A stretch of 64,000 nt of DNA, taken from assembly GCA_945889445.1 (NCBI GenBank), contig CAMDBX010000003.1, forward strand, positions 49,835 through 113,834, in the 5' to 3' direction. Shown in pieces: positions 42,934 to 52,050 of the stretch. The notes under the pieces are model-generated. The model had not been told where the DNA came from and ran no database searches. It worked only from the letters and a program-made list of their open reading frames with translations. The stretch is from Rhizobium sp. Q54. Its GTDB lineage: Bacteria > Pseudomonadota > Alphaproteobacteria > Rhizobiales > Aestuariivirgaceae. Numbering within the stretch: position 1 is the first letter of the stretch; every line of letters begins with the position of its first letter. The translations under genes were made by a program, and so were the position numbers.

Positions 42934-43983
42934 ATGTATCGCAAGTTTCTGACCGTGGCGGCAGGAGCACTCGTGCTCGGCCTCGCCAGCATGTCGTCGG
43001 CCCAGGCCGCCGGCAAGAACATCTGCGTCTCCTGGAAGACCTTCCAGGAAGAGCGCTGGAAGACTGACGAAGCGGCGATCAAGGCCGTGGTCGAGGCTGC
43101 CGGCAACAAGTACTTCTCGGCCGACGCCCAGGGTTCTGCTGCCAAGCAGCAGGCCGACATCGAAGGCCTGATCACCCAGGGCTGCAACGTCATTCTCGTC
43201 GTTGCCTTCGACTCCGACGCCATCCTTCCGGCCTTCCAGGCCGCGGCTGACGCCGGCGTGAAGATGATCTCCTACGACGTGCTCGTCGAGCATCCGGATG
43301 CGCTCTACGTCACCTTCGACAACGTGGGCGTCGGCCGTCTGATGGCCTCGACCATGCTCGAGAAGGGCCGCCAGGATGGCAACTTCGCCTTCATCAAGGG
43401 CGACAAGGGCGATCCGAACGCCACCTTCCTGTTCCAGGGCATCATGGAAGTTCTGAAGCCCAACATCGACGCCGGCAAGATCAAGAACGTCTGTGAAACC
43501 TTCACCGACGGCTGGAAGCCGGATGCCGCCCAGAAGAACATGGAGCAGTGCCTGACCTCGGTGAACAACAAGGTCGACGCCGTGATTTCCGAGAACGACG
43601 GCATGGCCGGCGGCGTCGTTGCCGCTCTCGAGGCCCAGGGCCTCGCCGGCACCGTGCCGGTCACCGGCCAGGACGGCGACAAGGCCGCCCTGAACCGCGT
43701 GGCGCTCGGCACCCAGCTCGTGTCGGTCTGGAAGGACTCTCGCGTGCTCGGCAAGGCGGCTGCGGAATTCGCCAACATGATCGCCGACGGCAAGGCCAAC
43801 ACGGACATTCCGAACGTTGGCAAGTTCAACTCCGGCGCCAAGGGCGTCGAGGTGAACGCCGTTCTGATCGCTCCGAACCCGATCACCAAGGGCAACCTGA
43901 ACGACGTCATCGACGGTGGCTGGGTGACCAAGGATGAAGTCTGCGCCGGCGTGGCGGCAGGCTCGGTCGACGCGTGCAAGTAA
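42934..43983 (+). CDS. Sugar ABC transporter substrate-binding protein (XylF-like)
   Basis: Periplasmic binding protein, 349 residues, with a Sec signal peptide (MYRKFLTVAAGALVLGLASM, cleavage after AQA at about 24). Type 1 periplasmic-binding fold with ERWKTDEAAI, DIEGLITQG, ISYDVLV, VLKPNIDAGKIKNV, NNKVDAVISENDGMAGGVV and VTGQDGD, closest in pattern to the D-xylose-binding protein XylF. GGAGGAGGACCC precedes the ATG. A strong hairpin follows, as expected when the binding protein is made in excess over the membrane parts. Confidence 0.9.
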   Translation: MYRKFLTVAAGALVLGLASMSSAQAAGKNICVSWKTFQEERWKTDEAAIKAVVEAAGNKYFSADAQGSAAKQQADIEGLITQGCNVILVVAFDSDAILPAFQAAADAGVKMISYDVLVEHPDALYVTFDNVGVGRLMASTMLEKGRQDGNFAFIKGDKGDPNATFLFQGIMEVLKPNIDAGKIKNVCETFTDGWKPDAAQKNMEQCLTSVNNKVDAVISENDGMAGGVVAALEAQGLAGTVPVTGQDGDKAALNRVALGTQLVSVWKDSRVLGKAAAEFANMIADGKANTDIPNVGKFNSGAKGVEVNAVLIAPNPITKGNLNDVIDGGWVTKDEVCAGVAAGSVDACK

Positions 43984-43987
43984 GCTT

Positions 43988-44006
43988 GATGTTGCCCCGC
44001 AACATC
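43988..44006 (+). other. Small hairpin after the binding-protein gene
   Basis: GATGTTGC (43988-43995), loop CCC, GCAACATC (43999-44006): perfect 8-bp stem directly after the stop codon. Likely an RNA-stabilising element preceding the terminator-like hairpin at 44020. Confidence 0.5.
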
Positions 44007-44019
44007 ATGTGACGTGACC

Positions 44020-44058
44020 GCCGCGCCACCCTCACCAGGGTGGCGCGGCTTTGTTTTG
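44020..44058 (+). terminator. Internal terminator between binding-protein and permease genes
   Basis: GCCGCGCCACCCT (44020-44032) pairs perfectly with AGGGTGGCGCGGC (44037-44049), loop CACC, followed by TTTGTTTTG. A 13-bp GC-rich stem with T-tract inside an operon would lower expression of permease, ATPase and kinase relative to the binding protein. Confidence 0.75.
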
Positions 44059-44118
44059 CAGAGGCGCCGCGAGAAGCGCCGCAACGAACGAACTCAATAG
44101 GTGCAGGGAGGACGGCTG

Positions 44119-45465
44119 ATGGCTGCGACCGACAATACGCAGAACCCGGCAATGGAAAGGGAAGGCGCGCTGACGCGCTTTCTCAGGGCCACCGAAATCG
44201 ACTCGCGCATGCTCGGCATGCTGGGTGCGCTGCTGGTGATCTGGGTCGGCTTCGATCTGGCCAGCGCCATCGTGCGCGGCGGCGACGGCCTCCTGGGCGG
44301 CACCTTCCTCACGCCGCGCAACCTGTGGATCCTGCTGGTCCAGACCTCCTCCATCGCGGTGATGACCACCGGCATGGTGCTGATCATCGTCATGCGCCAC
44401 ATCGATCTCTCGGTGGGTTCGGTCCTCGGCTTCACCGCCGTCTGCATCGGCACCATGCAAGTCTACTGGCTGGGCCCCGCGCTCGGTGTCGGCCACCCGG
44501 CAATCTGGATCATCACGCTCATCCTGGGCCTGGCGCTGGGTGCTGCCATCGGCGCCCTGCACGGAACCCTCATCGCCTATTTCGGCATTCCGTCCTTCAT
44601 CGTCACGCTGGGCGGCCTCATCGTGTGGCGCGGTGCGGCCTGGTCGGTCATCCGCGGCGAGACGGTGGCGCCCATGGACAAGAACTTCAAGCTCATCGGC
44701 GGCGGCATTTCCGGCATCACGCCCGGCTCCATCGGCGCCACGGCAAGCTGGATCCTGGGGCTCATCATCTGCGCCGCCATCGTGGCGCTGATCTATCTTG
44801 GCCGCCAGCAGCGCAAGCGCTTCAACTTCACGCTCAAGCCGGTCTGGGCAGAGGTGCTGCTCGCCGTGGTCGGCTGTGCTGCCGTCGTCGGCATCACCTG
44901 GGTGCTCAATGCCTATTACTGGCCCAAGGGCGTGGTCGATCGCTGGGCCCTGCAGACCGGTGCCGTCGTTCCGCCGGAGGGCCTCAACATCTCCTTCGGT
45001 TATTCGATCCCGGTGCTGATCGCGCTGTTCGTCGGCATCGCCATGACCTTCGTGGCCAACCGCACCCGCTTCGGCCGCTATGTCTATGCCATCGGCGGCA
45101 ATCCGGAGGCCGCCGAACTCGCCGGCATCAACACCAAGAAGATCACCCTCATGGTGTTCTCGCTGATGGGCATGCTGGCGGCGATCTCCGCCTCGATCTC
45201 GTCGGCCCGCCTCGACTCGGCCACCAACGCGCTGGGCCAGTTCGACGAGCTCTACGTCATTGCCGCGGCGGTGATCGGCGGCACCTCGCTGGCCGGCGGA
45301 CTCGGTACCATCTACGGCGCCATGCTCGGCGCCCTCGTCATGCAGTCGCTGCAGTCCGGCATGACGCTGCTCAATTTCGAATCCGCCACCAAGGACATGG
45401 TGGTGGGCTGCGTGCTGGTCTTCGCCGTCTTCGTCGACCAGGTCTACCAGCGGCGCGTCAAGTAA
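44119..45465 (+). CDS. Sugar ABC transporter permease (XylH-like)
   Basis: 448-residue inner-membrane permease of the ribose/xylose class, with about 10-12 hydrophobic segments and the motifs RHIDLSVGSVLGF, GIPSFIVTLGGLIVWRGAAW, YAIGGNPEAAELAGI and VIGGTSLAGG. It is longer than ribose permeases and has the extra middle segment seen in XylH. ATG at 44119 preceded by GGGAGG. Confidence 0.9.
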   Translation: MAATDNTQNPAMEREGALTRFLRATEIDSRMLGMLGALLVIWVGFDLASAIVRGGDGLLGGTFLTPRNLWILLVQTSSIAVMTTGMVLIIVMRHIDLSVGSVLGFTAVCIGTMQVYWLGPALGVGHPAIWIITLILGLALGAAIGALHGTLIAYFGIPSFIVTLGGLIVWRGAAWSVIRGETVAPMDKNFKLIGGGISGITPGSIGATASWILGLIICAAIVALIYLGRQQRKRFNFTLKPVWAEVLLAVVGCAAVVGITWVLNAYYWPKGVVDRWALQTGAVVPPEGLNISFGYSIPVLIALFVGIAMTFVANRTRFGRYVYAIGGNPEAAELAGINTKKITLMVFSLMGMLAAISASISSARLDSATNALGQFDELYVIAAAVIGGTSLAGGLGTIYGAMLGALVMQSLQSGMTLLNFESATKDMVVGCVLVFAVFVDQVYQRRVK

Positions 45466-45477
45466 GGGGAGGCAGAC

Positions 45478-46314
45478 ATGACAACGCACACGCACGGCCA
45501 CAAGCACCCCACCGAGGTTCCACGCTCCAGCCCGCCGCTGATCGAGATGCGGGACATCTCCATCGCCTTCGGCGGCATCAAGGCGGTCGACCACGCCTCG
45601 GTCAATCTCTATCCCGGCGAGGTGGTGGGCCTTCTCGGCCACAATGGCGCCGGCAAGTCGACGCTGATCAAGATCCTGTCTGGCGCCTACAAGCGCGACC
45701 ACGGCGACATCCTGATCAATGGCGCGAAGGTGGACATCACCAACCCGCGTGACGCAAAGGCGCTGGGCATCGAGACGATCTACCAGACGCTGGCGCTCGC
45801 CGACAATGTCGATGCCGCCGCCAACCTCTATCTCGGCCGCGAACTGCGCACCCGCTGGGGCACACTCGACGACGTGGCCATGGAGGCCGAGTGCCGGCAG
45901 GTGATGGGCCGCCTCAACCCCAACTTCCGCCGTTTCAAGGAGCCGGTGAAGGCGCTCTCCGGCGGCCAGCGCCAGTCGGTGGCCATTGCCCGCGCCATCC
46001 ACTTCAACGCCCGCATCCTGATCATGGACGAGCCCACCGCGGCGCTGGGCCCGCAGGAAACCGCGCAGGTGGGCGAGCTCATCAAGCAGCTGAAGGCCGA
46101 AGGCATCGGCATCTTCCTCATCAGCCACGACATCCATGACGTGTTCGACCTGGCCGACCGCCTGACGGTGATGAAGAACGGCCGCGTGGTCGGCACGGCC
46201 CGCACCACCGACGTCGACCATGACGAGGTGCTGGGCATGATCATCGCCGGCAAGTGCCCTCCCGGCGCCATTCCCGGCCCCGGCGCATTGCAGACGGCCT
46301 CGGCCGCGGCGTGA
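45478..46314 (+). CDS. Sugar ABC transporter ATPase, single cassette
   Basis: 278 residues with one nucleotide-binding domain: Walker [10 protein letters not shown], signature [11 protein letters not shown], Walker B ILIMDEPT, switch ISHD. The N-terminus is His-rich ([11 protein letters not shown]), unusual and of unknown meaning. Xylose and ribose systems of E. coli use a double-cassette protein, so this is the half-size type found in FrcA-like importers of rhizobia. Its stop overlaps the kinase GTG. Confidence 0.9.
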   Translation: MTTHTHGHKHPTEVPRSSPPLIEMRDISIAFGGIKAVDHASVNLYPGEVVGLLGHNGAGKSTLIKILSGAYKRDHGDILINGAKVDITNPRDAKALGIETIYQTLALADNVDAAANLYLGRELRTRWGTLDDVAMEAECRQVMGRLNPNFRRFKEPVKALSGGQRQSVAIARAIHFNARILIMDEPTAALGPQETAQVGELIKQLKAEGIGIFLISHDIHDVFDLADRLTVMKNGRVVGTARTTDVDHDEVLGMIIAGKCPPGAIPGPGALQTASAAA

Positions 46315-47231
46315 GTCGTTTCGACGTCGTCTCGCTCGGCGAGCCGCTCTATGAACTGAACCGCCAGCCGGACGGCAACTGGCTGACGGGTTTCGGTGGC
46401 GACACGCTCAACGTCGCCATCGCCGCCGCGCGGCTCGGCAGCAGCACAGCCTATGTCACACGGCTGGGGGATGACCTTTTCGCCACCGAACTGCGCGCCC
46501 TCATGCAGCGCGAGTCCATCGACACCGCCGCCGTCCGCGCCGACCAGGGCGCCCCCACCGGGCTCTACTTCGTCACTCACGGCCCCTCCGGCCATGTCTT
46601 CACCTATCGCCGGGCAGGATCCGCCGCCAGCCGCATGCGGCCTGCCGATCTCGATCCCGCCCTCATCGCCTCGGCCCGCTTCCTGCACGCTTCCGGCATC
46701 AGCCAGGCGATCAGCGAGACTGCGGCGGAAACGGTTGCAGCAGCTATCTCCATGGCCCGGAAGTCCGGCGTTGGCGTGTCCTTCGACACCAACTTTCGCA
46801 GCCGGCTGTGGACGGCGGAGAAGGCCCGCCCGGCCATCGAGGCCGCCGCCGCCCAGGCCGACATCCTCAAGACCTCGGCTGAGGATGCAGCCGCACTGTT
46901 CGGCCTCACCGCACCTCCGGATGTCGCCCGCCATCTGCTCGGCCTCGGGGCGAAGGCGGTGATCATCACGCTCGGCCGCGAGGGCGTCGCCGTCGCCACC
47001 GCAGCCGGGCATGAACTCATCACCGGTCGGCAGGTTGCGGCGGTCGATGCCACGGGGGCGGGGGATGCCTTCACCGGCGCGCTGCTGGCGGAGTTGTCAC
47101 GCGGCGCGCCGCTGGCCCGGGCCGCACGCTTTGCCAATGCTGCCGCAGCGCTGTCCACCCTGGGCTACGGTGCCATCGCACCGTTGCCGCGGCGGGCCGC
47201 CGTCGCGTCCGCGCTCGGCCCTGCTGATTGA
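46311..47231 (+). CDS. PfkB-family sugar kinase, probably 2-dehydro-3-deoxygluconokinase
   Basis: 306 residues from a GTG that overlaps the ATPase stop (GTGA). The start [45 protein letters not shown] and the anion hole/catalytic [14 protein letters not shown] follow the KDG kinase (KdgK) pattern. Phosphorylation of 2-keto-3-deoxy sugar acids would fit an oxidative pentose or uronate route; exact substrate unproven. The stop codon lies inside an FNR-type box belonging to the next gene. Confidence 0.87.
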   Translation: MSRFDVVSLGEPLYELNRQPDGNWLTGFGGDTLNVAIAAARLGSSTAYVTRLGDDLFATELRALMQRESIDTAAVRADQGAPTGLYFVTHGPSGHVFTYRRAGSAASRMRPADLDPALIASARFLHASGISQAISETAAETVAAAISMARKSGVGVSFDTNFRSRLWTAEKARPAIEAAAAQADILKTSAEDAAALFGLTAPPDVARHLLGLGAKAVIITLGREGVAVATAAGHELITGRQVAAVDATGAGDAFTGALLAELSRGAPLARAARFANAAAALSTLGYGAIAPLPRRAAVASALGPAD

Positions 47232-47241
47232 TATGGATCAA
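47228..47241 (+). promoter_or_regulatory. Perfect FNR/FixK-type box
   Basis: TTGAT-ATGG-ATCAA (47228-47241) equals the consensus TTGAT-N4-ATCAA. It overlaps the kinase stop codon, with its centre about 64 bp upstream of the hemerythrin ATG, a usual activating distance. Predicts control by an oxygen or nitric-oxide responsive Crp/Fnr regulator. Confidence 0.75.
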
Positions 47242-47298
47242 GGCCCGCCACCGCCCGCGCCATGAGATTGGGCGACGCTTTCAGGATCCGTCCCGCCA

Positions 47299-47817
47299 AT
47301 GCCCGACCCCGCCGTGAGTGAACGATCAAACCCGCTGGACATGATCGCCAGCGCCCATGCCCTGCTGGTGCAGATGTGCGACGCGATGGAGCGCATCGCC
47401 GATGGCCTGCCGGACGAGGTGGATCGCCGCCTCTGCGCCCAGGTTGCCTCCTGCCTGCAATATGACCTGCCGCTGCACCACCATGACGAGGAGGAGGGGC
47501 TGTTTCCGCTTCTGCGGGCCAGGGCCAAGCCGGAGGACGGCGTCGACCAGATCCTCGAGCGGCTGGCCGCCGAGCATTCCTCCGACAATGACTTCGCCTC
47601 CGAGATCGCCGAGGCGCTGGAAACGCTCGGCCAGGGCGGCCGCCCCGCCAACCCCGAGATGCTGGGCTACATGCTCCGCGGCTTCTTCGAGCGTTACCGC
47701 CGCCATGTGCACTGGGAGAACCAGCTGGTCATGCCGCTGGCCCGCCTGCGCCTCACCCGGGACGATCTCGATCAGCTCGCCGCGCGTTTGAGCGAGAACC
47801 GGCGCCACGTCAGCTAA
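47299..47817 (+). CDS. Hemerythrin-domain protein
   Basis: 172 residues with a four-helix hemerythrin HHE fold. Candidate di-iron ligands: His in IASAHALLVQM, HHHDEEEGLFP (His and Glu), AEHSSDND and HVHWENQLVMP. Proteins of this type handle oxygen, NO or iron-sulfur repair. The FNR-type box just upstream suggests induction at low oxygen or by NO. The start has only a weak ribosome site; an ATG at 47341 would lose the first 14 residues. Confidence 0.85.
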   Translation: MPDPAVSERSNPLDMIASAHALLVQMCDAMERIADGLPDEVDRRLCAQVASCLQYDLPLHHHDEEEGLFPLLRARAKPEDGVDQILERLAAEHSSDNDFASEIAEALETLGQGGRPANPEMLGYMLRGFFERYRRHVHWENQLVMPLARLRLTRDDLDQLAARLSENRRHVS

Positions 47818-47904
47818 GCCTGGCGCGAGCCTCGCCGGCCCGCTTCCAGCCTGACGCAATCTTTCCTTCCTAGCATTCCGCCATCAACAGCGGAGCCGGA
47901 AGAC

Positions 47905-47940
47905 ATGCGTCTCGCCCCCCATCGCCAGAGTGCCGGATGA
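47905..47940 (+). CDS. Possible 11-residue leader ORF coupled to cheS
   Basis: ATG at 47905 with GGAGCCGGAAG 4-14 nt upstream encodes MRLAPHRQSAG and stops at TGA (47938-47940), which overlaps the cheS ATG by 4 nt. cheS has no good ribosome site of its own, so this short ORF may feed ribosomes into the che operon. Confidence 0.4.
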   Translation: MRLAPHRQSAG

Positions 47941-48233
47941 GCGACAGTCCGGGCATCACGGTCCTGCGGCTCCGGCCGTCACTTGATCCGACCGCCATCG
48001 ATGACCTGCTGCAGGACCTGCGCAGGGCGCGCAACACCGCGGTGGTGGTGGAGGCGGGCGACGTCACCCGCGTCTCCACCCCGGCGCTGCAGGCGCTGCT
48101 CTGCGCGTGGATGACGTGGCGCTCCGACGGGCATGATTTCCATGTCGCTTCCGCCTCGCCCGCCCTCACCGATGCGGCCCAGCTCCTGGGTCTCCCGAAA
48201 GACTTTCTCTCCCGCGAAGGACTCACTGCATGA
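47937..48233 (+). CDS. cheS: CheS-like STAS-domain protein
   Basis: 98 residues with a STAS-like layout (ITVLRLRPSLDPTAIDDLLQ, AVVVEAGDVTRVSTPALQAL). First gene of the che operon, in the position of S. meliloti cheS, a protein of the same size that binds CheA and speeds the draining of phosphate through CheY1. The assignment rests on size, fold and synteny. Its stop overlaps cheY1 (ATGA). Confidence 0.75.
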   Translation: MSDSPGITVLRLRPSLDPTAIDDLLQDLRRARNTAVVVEAGDVTRVSTPALQALLCAWMTWRSDGHDFHVASASPALTDAAQLLGLPKDFLSREGLTA

Positions 48234-48595
48234 CTGTCACTATCCTCACCGTGGATGACTCCCGCACCATGCGCGACATGCTCCGCATGGCCCTCGTCGA
48301 TGCCGGCTTCCGTGTCGTGCAGGCCGAGGACGGGCTGCATGGCCTTGATGTGCTGCGTGGCGAGCGGCCACAGGTCGTCATCACCGATATCAACATGCCG
48401 CGCATGGACGGCTTCGGCTTCATCGAGGCAGTCCGGCAGGATGCGCAATATCGCGCCATTCCCATTCTGGTTCTGACCACCGAGAGCGATGACGAGAAGA
48501 AACTGCGCGCGAGAAGGGCCGGCGCCACCGGATGGATCGTCAAGCCCTTCGACCCGGCGAAGCTCATCGCCGCAGTCCGCCGCGTCGCCGCCTGA
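48230..48595 (+). CDS. cheY1: Chemotaxis response regulator CheY1
   Basis: Single receiver domain, 121 residues: acid pair DD (9-10), phospho-acceptor Asp53 in VVITDINMPRMDG, Thr in LTTES, Lys in VKPFDP. By analogy with two-CheY rhizobia the first CheY acts as a phosphate sink, drawing phosphate back from the motor-binding CheY2. Overlaps cheS by 4 nt; cheA follows after 13 nt. Confidence 0.9.
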   Translation: MTVTILTVDDSRTMRDMLRMALVDAGFRVVQAEDGLHGLDVLRGERPQVVITDINMPRMDGFGFIEAVRQDAQYRAIPILVLTTESDDEKKLRARRAGATGWIVKPFDPAKLIAAVRRVAA

Positions 48596-48608
48596 GGGGA
48601 GTGCCGGC

Positions 48609-50711
48609 ATGGACCCGATGGCCGAAATCCGTCTGACCTTCTTCCAGGAATGCGAGGAGCAGCTCACCGCCCTGGAGAATGGCCTTCTGTCGATGCAGGA
48701 AGGCGACAGCGATTCCGAAACCGTCAATGCCGTGTTCCGCGCCGTGCATTCGATCAAGGGCGGGGCCGGCGCCTTCAAGCTCAATGCGCTGGTGAGCTTC
48801 GCCCATATCTTCGAGACGGCGCTCGACAGGGTGCGCTCCGGCGAACTGGTGCCCGATGTCGATGCGATGAAGCTGTTCCTGCGCGCCGCCGATGCGCTGG
48901 CCGACCTTGTGTCGGCGAGCCGTGACGGCGGGGTGGAAGTCACCGCCCCCTATGTGGCCATCGAAGAGGAATTCAACGCGCTCATCGGTGGCGGTGGTGC
49001 CGCCGCCGAGGAGGACGAATTCGCGAACCTCGCGTTCCAGCCCATCATCACCGCCTTCGACGAGCCACCGCCACCACCGGCACAGAACGTCTTCATCATC
49101 CGCTTGCGCCCGCTGCGCGAGCTTTTCGCCAAGGCCAATGAACCGCTGGCGCTGTTCCGCGAACTGGCACGGCTCGGTACGCTCACGTCGATTTGCGATA
49201 TCAAGAACCTTCCCTTCCTCGACACCTTCGAGCCGGAGGACAGCTATCTCTCCTGGGAACTTCGCCTCGAAACCGACAGCCAGCGCGCGGCGGTGAAGGA
49301 GGTCTTCGATTTCGTCGAGGGCGACTGCGACCTTGCCATAGAGCTTGCGCAGTCCGCCACGGCGCCGCCGCCGCAGCCGGAGATGGACATCACCGCAATC
49401 CTCCGCAAGGTGCGCGAGGAAGCCCCGGCAATCGCCGCCGCGGCGGCCGCCGCCGCACCCCCGCCGGAAGCCGACGCCGCGCCCAAGGCCGTGAAGGCCG
49501 CCGTGCAGCCGACGATCCGCGTCGATCTCGACCGCGTCGACCGCCTCATCAACCTCGTGGGCGAGTTGGTCATCAACCAGGCCATGCTCACCCAGCGCGT
49601 ACTGCATTCTAGCCACGTGCGCGACCGCGAGGTGACCTCGAGCCTCGAGGAGCTGGAGCGGCTGACGCGCGAGATCCAGGAAAGCGTCATGGCCATCCGC
49701 GCCCAGCCGGTGCGCCCGCTGTTCCAGCGCATGTCGCGCATCGTTCGCGAAGTGGCCGATGCCACGTCCAAGGACGTCCGGCTGCGCACCGAAGGCGAAG
49801 CGACGGAAGTCGACAAGACGGTGGTCGAGCTGCTGGCTGACCCGCTCACCCACATGATCCGCAACGCCGTCGACCATGGTCTCGAAGGGCCGGAGCAGCG
49901 CGTCGCCGCAGGCAAGCCACCCGAGGGCACCGTCAAGCTCGCCGCGGCCCACCGGTCCGGCCGCGTCATCATCGAGGTCAGTGACGACGGGCAGGGCATC
50001 AACCGCCCCAGGGTGCTGCAGAAGGCCATCGCCAACGGCCTCGTGCCGCCCGATGCGCAGCTGTCCGACAGCGAGATCGACAACCTGCTGTTTCTGCCCG
50101 GCTTCTCCACCGCAAGCACGGTGTCCAACATCTCGGGGCGCGGCGTCGGCATGGACGTGGTCAAGCGCTCGATCCAGGCGCTGGGCGGCCGCATCTCGAT
50201 TTCCTCCGCGCCGGGGCAGGGTTCCACCTTCACCCTCTCCCTGCCGCTCACGCTCGCCGTGCTGGACGGCATCGTGGTCACCGTGGACGAGCAGGTCTTC
50301 GTCATTCCGCTCACCGCCATCGTCGAGACGGTGAAGCACGAGCCCTCGCGCATCCATCACTTGGGGGATCACTCCTTCGTGCTGCGCGTCCGCGACGTGC
50401 TGGTGCCGCTGATCGATGTCGGCGCGGAGCTGGGCGTGCGCGGGCCGACGTCTGACCTGCGCTCGGGTGTGGCGATCCTCATCGAGACGGCCAACGGCAC
50501 GCGCAGCGCCCTTCTCGTCGACAACATCCAGGACCAGCGCCAGGTGGTGATCAAGAGCCTCGAGACCAACTACATGCGCGTCGACGGCATTGCCGCTGCC
50601 ACCATCCTTGGCGATGGCCGCGTGGCGATGATCCTTGATGTCGATGCGCTGGTGGGCCCCCGCCACCATGACTGGGCCGCCGCCGAAACCCCCCTTGCCA
50701 AAGCGAGCTGA
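48609..50711 (+). CDS. cheA: Chemotaxis histidine kinase CheA
   Basis: 700 residues. P1 HPt domain with phospho-His47 in AVHSIKGGAGAF; an acidic/variable P2 region (about 110-300); P3 dimerisation (DLDRVDRLINLVGELVINQA); P4 ATPase with HMIRNAVDHG, DDGQGI and GRGVGMDVV; P5 CheW-like domain (QVFVIPLTAIVE, VLVPLIDVG). Start at 48609 (MDPMAEI) follows GGGGAG. It receives receptor signals through CheW and phosphorylates CheY and CheB. Confidence 0.96.
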   Translation: MDPMAEIRLTFFQECEEQLTALENGLLSMQEGDSDSETVNAVFRAVHSIKGGAGAFKLNALVSFAHIFETALDRVRSGELVPDVDAMKLFLRAADALADLVSASRDGGVEVTAPYVAIEEEFNALIGGGGAAAEEDEFANLAFQPIITAFDEPPPPPAQNVFIIRLRPLRELFAKANEPLALFRELARLGTLTSICDIKNLPFLDTFEPEDSYLSWELRLETDSQRAAVKEVFDFVEGDCDLAIELAQSATAPPPQPEMDITAILRKVREEAPAIAAAAAAAAPPPEADAAPKAVKAAVQPTIRVDLDRVDRLINLVGELVINQAMLTQRVLHSSHVRDREVTSSLEELERLTREIQESVMAIRAQPVRPLFQRMSRIVREVADATSKDVRLRTEGEATEVDKTVVELLADPLTHMIRNAVDHGLEGPEQRVAAGKPPEGTVKLAAAHRSGRVIIEVSDDGQGINRPRVLQKAIANGLVPPDAQLSDSEIDNLLFLPGFSTASTVSNISGRGVGMDVVKRSIQALGGRISISSAPGQGSTFTLSLPLTLAVLDGIVVTVDEQVFVIPLTAIVETVKHEPSRIHHLGDHSFVLRVRDVLVPLIDVGAELGVRGPTSDLRSGVAILIETANGTRSALLVDNIQDQRQVVIKSLETNYMRVDGIAAATILGDGRVAMILDVDALVGPRHHDWAAAETPLAKAS

Positions 50712-51187
50712 TGTCCATGATCGAGAAATCCCTGAACCCGCAGAGCCGCGAGGCCGAATTCGTCGCCTTCCGTGCCGGCAGCCTCGAATTCTGCATCAAC
50801 ATCATGTCGGTGCGCGAGATCCGCGGCTGGACGCCGGCCACCGCCATCCCGCGCGCACCCTCCTACATCCGCGGCGTCATCAACCTGCGCGGCGTGGTGC
50901 TGCCCATCGTCGATCTCGGCGTCAGGCTCGGCCTGCCCGGTACCGAACCTACCGCGCGCCACGTCATCATCGTGGCCCAGGTGGACGAGCGCGTGGCGGG
51001 CCTGTTGGTCGATTCCGTGTCCGACATCCTTTCGGTCGAGGATACCTCCATCCAGCCCACGCCCGATGTCGCCTCCCAGCTCGCGCGCATGTTCGTGCGT
51101 GGCGTCATCGCCATGGATGGCCGCATGATCTCCGTCATCACCATGGACAATGTGCTCCCGGCCGGCATGGATCTGGAAGCCGCATGA
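50711..51187 (+). CDS. cheW: Chemotaxis coupling protein CheW
   Basis: 158 residues, CheW fold: EFVAFRAGSLEFCINIMSVR, YIRGVINLRGVVLPIVDL, GLLVDSVSDIL. Links chemoreceptors to CheA. Start shares a base with the cheA stop (TGATG); end overlaps cheR. No receptor gene occurs in the window, so its receptors lie elsewhere. Confidence 0.95.
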   Translation: MSMIEKSLNPQSREAEFVAFRAGSLEFCINIMSVREIRGWTPATAIPRAPSYIRGVINLRGVVLPIVDLGVRLGLPGTEPTARHVIIVAQVDERVAGLLVDSVSDILSVEDTSIQPTPDVASQLARMFVRGVIAMDGRMISVITMDNVLPAGMDLEAA

Positions 51188-52050
51188 ACACCCAAGCTGC
51201 GGTTCCGCTCGCAGCCGGCGAGTTCGGCTTCGACAGGACCGATTTCGCTTTCATTGCCAATACCCTTTACGAGGATGCGGGGATCAGCCTGCCCGCCTCC
51301 AAGGCCAACCTTGTCTACTCACGCCTCGCCAAGCGCCTGCGCGCGCTGGGGCTGGAAAACTTTCGCGACTATTGTGCCCTGGTGGACTCGGAGGACGGCG
51401 CGGACGAGCGCGCCCAGATGGTCGCGGCGCTCACCACCAATGTCACGCGCTTCTTCCGCGAGCCCCATCACTTCCAGCACCTGCGCAGCAAGCTGATCGA
51501 GCCGATGGCCAAGGAACTCCGCGACGGCCGCCGCCTGCGCATCTGGTCGGCCGGCTGCTCCAGCGGTCAGGAGCCTTATTCCATCGCGCTCTCCATTCTC
51601 TCCGTGCTGCCGGATGCTCGCGCCTATGACGCCCGCATCCTGGCGACCGACATCAATCCTCTCGTGCTCGAGACTGGTCGCAAGGCCACCTATCCCGCCG
51701 AGGAAGCGGCAAGCCTTCCCGCCGATCTTCGCCGCAGCTGGATGGAGAGCACGGGAACCGGCACCTTGCGATTCGACGAGGCGCCGCGCGGCCTCATCAC
51801 CTTCCGCCAGCTCAACCTCATTGGGTCCTGGCCGATGAAGGGCCCGTTCGACGCGGTGTTCTGCCGCAACGTCGTGATCTATTTCGACGAGAAGACTCAG
51901 ATGCGGCTTCTCAACCGCATGCTGCCGCTCATCCGCCCGGGGGGGTACCTCTACCTCGGTCATTCCGAACGTGTCATCGGCCCCGCCGAGACGCTGTTCA
52001 AGATCGACGGCACTACCGTCTACCGGAAGATTGGAGGCTCCCTGGCATGA
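51184..52050 (+). CDS. cheR: Chemoreceptor glutamate methyltransferase CheR
   Basis: SAM-dependent enzyme, 288 residues. Helical N-terminal domain, then the SAM site IWSAGCSSGQEPYSIA, ATDIN and FCRNVVIYFD. Methylates receptor glutamates during adaptation. Overlaps cheW and cheB by 4 nt each. No pentapeptide-binding extension seen. Confidence 0.95.
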   Translation: MNTQAAVPLAAGEFGFDRTDFAFIANTLYEDAGISLPASKANLVYSRLAKRLRALGLENFRDYCALVDSEDGADERAQMVAALTTNVTRFFREPHHFQHLRSKLIEPMAKELRDGRRLRIWSAGCSSGQEPYSIALSILSVLPDARAYDARILATDINPLVLETGRKATYPAEEAASLPADLRRSWMESTGTGTLRFDEAPRGLITFRQLNLIGSWPMKGPFDAVFCRNVVIYFDEKTQMRLLNRMLPLIRPGGYLYLGHSERVIGPAETLFKIDGTTVYRKIGGSLA

